Of a stretch of 8,473 bases of DNA, positions 6,390 to 8,473 are shown in pieces. This stretch comes from Phycisphaerae bacterium (GTDB lineage: Bacteria; Planctomycetota; Phycisphaerae; Tepidisphaerales; Tepidisphaeraceae): NCBI GenBank assembly GCA_014380825.1, contig JACMJD010000685.1:1-8473 (forward strand). The letters are read 5' to 3'. A program made the translations under genes and the position numbers. Position 1 is the first letter of the stretch, and every line of letters begins with the position of its first letter. Under the pieces are notes generated by a model. The model was not told the origin of the DNA and searched no databases. It worked only from the letters and a program-made list of their open reading frames with translations.

Positions 6390-8473
6390 ATGCAATTGAA
6401 GCAACTAGACCCACAGCGCCGACCCTCCAGATCCCGTGTGATGATGTCGATCGCCGCCGCGGTTGGCGTCGCCTCATCCTCGCCATTTGCAACGGCACAA
6501 GCTGTCGATCAGCTCCAAACCTACTTCGACAGCGCCACCGCCTTTGCCGGCAACAACATGGGCGGCTTCGATTATCAGTCGGCAAACAATTCGTTCTGGA
6601 CCGTTGGCTTCGGCGCTGGTCAGGCGATCCGACAGGTCACCTTCAATGGGGCCACTTGGACTGGAACGAACATCATCGGCCAGACCGATTGGGTCGGAAA
6701 ATTCCTCGCTTCTAGCTCCGTCTCCGATAACGGCGGCAACGGCACGATTCTCCCGCCACCTTACACGGCGGCGAGCACAGCGGGCGACTTTAAGCTTAAC
6801 CCGTCGCCGGTAACCGTTGGCGGCATTACTTATCCGGCGCGCACGCTGGCGGTCGTGGTTGATCAAGCAACCGTTCGCGACACCAGCCTCCCAACTGCGC
6901 AGCAGCCGCAGCCGCAGTATTCGAAGATGATCTACACCTACGACCTGCGCAGCGTCGGCTCAGCCGCGGCCCCAGGTTCGCGTGATCGCAACGGCAACGC
7001 GGTGGTTGATTGGAACGATCCGTTCACGCCATTGGTCACCGCGCTCGACATGCAGCAGGCCATCGCCCTTCCGCCAGCACCGACAATCCCGCTGATCACG
7101 CGAGGCTTCGCGTTTTCCAGCGATGGTCAATCCGTCTACTACAACGACTCAGGAACAACGTACGGCGGCATCTGGCGAGCCAGCATTGCCGATGTCGGTG
7201 CGGGCCAGACACACCCAGTTGCCCGCATCGTCACGTCGTTGACCGGCACGCGCATCAACACCGAGCCCACCGTCGTTGCATCCGCCGTTCGGAACTTTGG
7301 TGGCGGCACTGGCGATCAGATCATGTTCGGCGGTTCGACCGATAACGGAAACATTGGTGGCATCAATTACGTCGTGGACAACGCCGGCAGCGTCTCGCCA
7401 GTGAAGACACTGCTCAGCTCCAAGCAGATCACGGCGTTCAATGAACTTCCCAGCACCGTTGCGGGCATCGACAGCATGACCAGCGATGCCGGGGGCAACG
7501 TCTACTGCTACAACGGCAACAATCCCACCGGTGTGACGGTTTACGCGACGAACGGATATCTGGCCAAGATCACGAGCAGCGCGGAAGAGCGCTGGTTCGT
7601 CAATTCAAAAACAGGTGCAATCGCCTTCAGCGCAAGCCACCTGGACTTCAAGACCCGTGACGCGATCGTCCCGCTTACAGGCGGTGGTACGGCGAACCTG
7701 ACTCAGGTGCTTTTCAATGATAACACATTACGCACCCCAGTCGCGATCACCGCGTACAAGGTCGGCGACTTCGATCGCAACAACACGGTGGACGCAGCCG
7801 ACGTTAGCGCCTTCAAGGCCGTGCTGGGTCTGCGCGGTATTACGGCGGCGGGCATTGTCACCACGAGCAACCCGGTCTCGTTCACTGCGAATAGTCCCGA
7901 CAAGTTGAAGTTTGACTTGAACGGCTCGAACGTCACCAGCGTCACTGCCGGTGGGAACACTACCGTCACCGCCGCGGCCATTATCGACTGGAAAGACGTC
8001 AAAATCTTCCAGCAATTCGCCGGCCTTTCCGATTGCGATGTCGATATGGACTTCGACGTCGATACGGCCGACCTCACCACCGTGGCGACGAATTACAACA
8101 CCGATGGCAAGCTGTTCACGCAGGGCAATCTCACCAGCGTGCGGATCGCGAACGCCGACAAAGACGCCGTGAACTACGCCGACCTGGTCACGCTGGCGGC
8201 CAACTGGACGGCGGCGAATCCGAATCTCTCCGGGTTCAGCGCGGCGGTTCAGGCGGATGGCGATCGCGCGTTCGCCCTCACCGCGGGCGGATCGCGTCAT
8301 CAATACATCGCCAGGGGCAGCGGCGTCTGGTCGAACGCGGCCAACTGGAGCGGCGGCGTGCCGAACAGCGCGGGCGCGGTCGCCAGCTTGCTCACCAAGC
8401 CGCAGGATGATGTGACGCTGGAAGTCGACGGCGTGTTCACGATCGGCCAACTGAACTTCGACAACTTCTTTAA
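6390..8473 (+). CDS. Large secreted protein with dockerin-like EF-hands and an autotransporter-like segment (3' end missing)
   Basis: The frame is open to the window end (694 complete codons); the TAA at 8471-8473 is out of frame. Residues 1-38 form a long-n-region Sec signal (RRPSRSR, then MMSIAAAVGVASSS), with probable cleavage after AQA at 36-38. Residues about 39-450 are a secreted domain I do not recognise; it is rich in Gly/Asn/Thr with segments such as FAFSSDGQSVYYND that suggest a beta-propeller or other beta fold. Three EF-hand/dockerin-like loops follow: DFDRNNTVDAADV (about 459-471), DVDMDFDVDTADL (about 549-561), and a degenerate NADKDAVNYADL (about 588-599) one residue short in the loop. 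From about residue 644, GVWSNAANWSGGVPNSAG and TIGQLNFDNF match the start of planctomycete autotransporter-associated beta-strand proteins, which often end in PEP-CTERM signals; any such signal would be beyond this window. The gene follows the pseudopilin gene by 26 nt and probably shares its transcript. Function is unknown; a cell-surface or extracellular-matrix role is likely. Confidence 0.88.
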   Translation, partial: MQLKQLDPQRRPSRSRVMMSIAAAVGVASSSPFATAQAVDQLQTYFDSATAFAGNNMGGFDYQSANNSFWTVGFGAGQAIRQVTFNGATWTGTNIIGQTDWVGKFLASSSVSDNGGNGTILPPPYTAASTAGDFKLNPSPVTVGGITYPARTLAVVVDQATVRDTSLPTAQQPQPQYSKMIYTYDLRSVGSAAAPGSRDRNGNAVVDWNDPFTPLVTALDMQQAIALPPAPTIPLITRGFAFSSDGQSVYYNDSGTTYGGIWRASIADVGAGQTHPVARIVTSLTGTRINTEPTVVASAVRNFGGGTGDQIMFGGSTDNGNIGGINYVVDNAGSVSPVKTLLSSKQITAFNELPSTVAGIDSMTSDAGGNVYCYNGNNPTGVTVYATNGYLAKITSSAEERWFVNSKTGAIAFSASHLDFKTRDAIVPLTGGGTANLTQVLFNDNTLRTPVAITAYKVGDFDRNNTVDAADVSAFKAVLGLRGITAAGIVTTSNPVSFTANSPDKLKFDLNGSNVTSVTAGGNTTVTAAAIIDWKDVKIFQQFAGLSDCDVDMDFDVDTADLTTVATNYNTDGKLFTQGNLTSVRIANADKDAVNYADLVTLAANWTAANPNLSGFSAAVQADGDRAFALTAGGSRHQYIARGSGVWSNAANWSGGVPNSAGAVASLLTKPQDDVTLEVDGVFTIGQLNFDNFF

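Noticed and set aside
7728..8450. 240-codon open frame on the minus strand
   Set aside because: It is opposite the dockerin-like region of a well-supported + strand gene; its composition is that of antisense to Asp/Ala/Thr-rich coding sequence.

Overview
The window looks like a high-GC planctomycete, most likely of the Phycisphaerae/Tepidisphaerales type. The grounds are: secreted multi-domain proteins carrying NPCBM, FG-GAP/VCBS and dockerin-like modules; a short prepilin-type protein ending in the planctomycete-style DG-H tail; an 'ANWSGGVPNSAG' autotransporter-like segment; and Thr-Gln-Pro-rich linkers in two neighbouring exported proteins. This placement is inferred from protein style. 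There is no rRNA or other marker gene here.

Layout. All five genes are on the + strand. (1) Positions 1-3543 hold the C-terminal 1180 codons of a very large exported protein whose start lies upstream. Its first 175 or so residues look like the tail found in PQQ-dependent sugar (glucose/sorbosone) dehydrogenases. Then come NPCBM module 1, a Pro linker, a seven-repeat FG-GAP beta-propeller, a cadherin-like/Ig domain, NPCBM 2, an FN3 domain and NPCBM 3. (2) Positions 3544-3694 are non-coding, with a plausible sigma70-like promoter and a perfect 7-bp hairpin in the leader. (3) Positions 3695-5008 encode a di-heme cytochrome c peroxidase/MauG-family protein. (4) Positions 5005-5613 encode a DUF4920 lipoprotein that overlaps the peroxidase by ATGA. 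(5) Positions 5638-6363 encode a prepilin-like (type II secretion pseudopilin-like) protein. (6) From 6390 to beyond the window end is a large secreted protein with a signal peptide, an unrecognised N-terminal domain, dockerin-like EF-hand loops and the start of an autotransporter-like beta region.

How they fit. Genes 3-6 are spaced by -4, 24 and 26 nt, so they could be one transcript driven from the 3544-3694 gap. The first gene is probably a separate unit: an extracellular carbohydrate-binding and possibly sugar-oxidising protein. The peroxidase and DUF4920 protein are probably a periplasmic redox pair. The pseudopilin and the dockerin-type protein are a surface/secretion pair. A functional link between the two pairs is inference from spacing only.

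I see no tRNA, rRNA, CRISPR array, insertion sequence or phage gene. The clearest unexpected structure is the strict modular periodicity of the first gene: three 140-codon NPCBM copies with no length change, and FG-GAP repeats on an exact 147-nt step.
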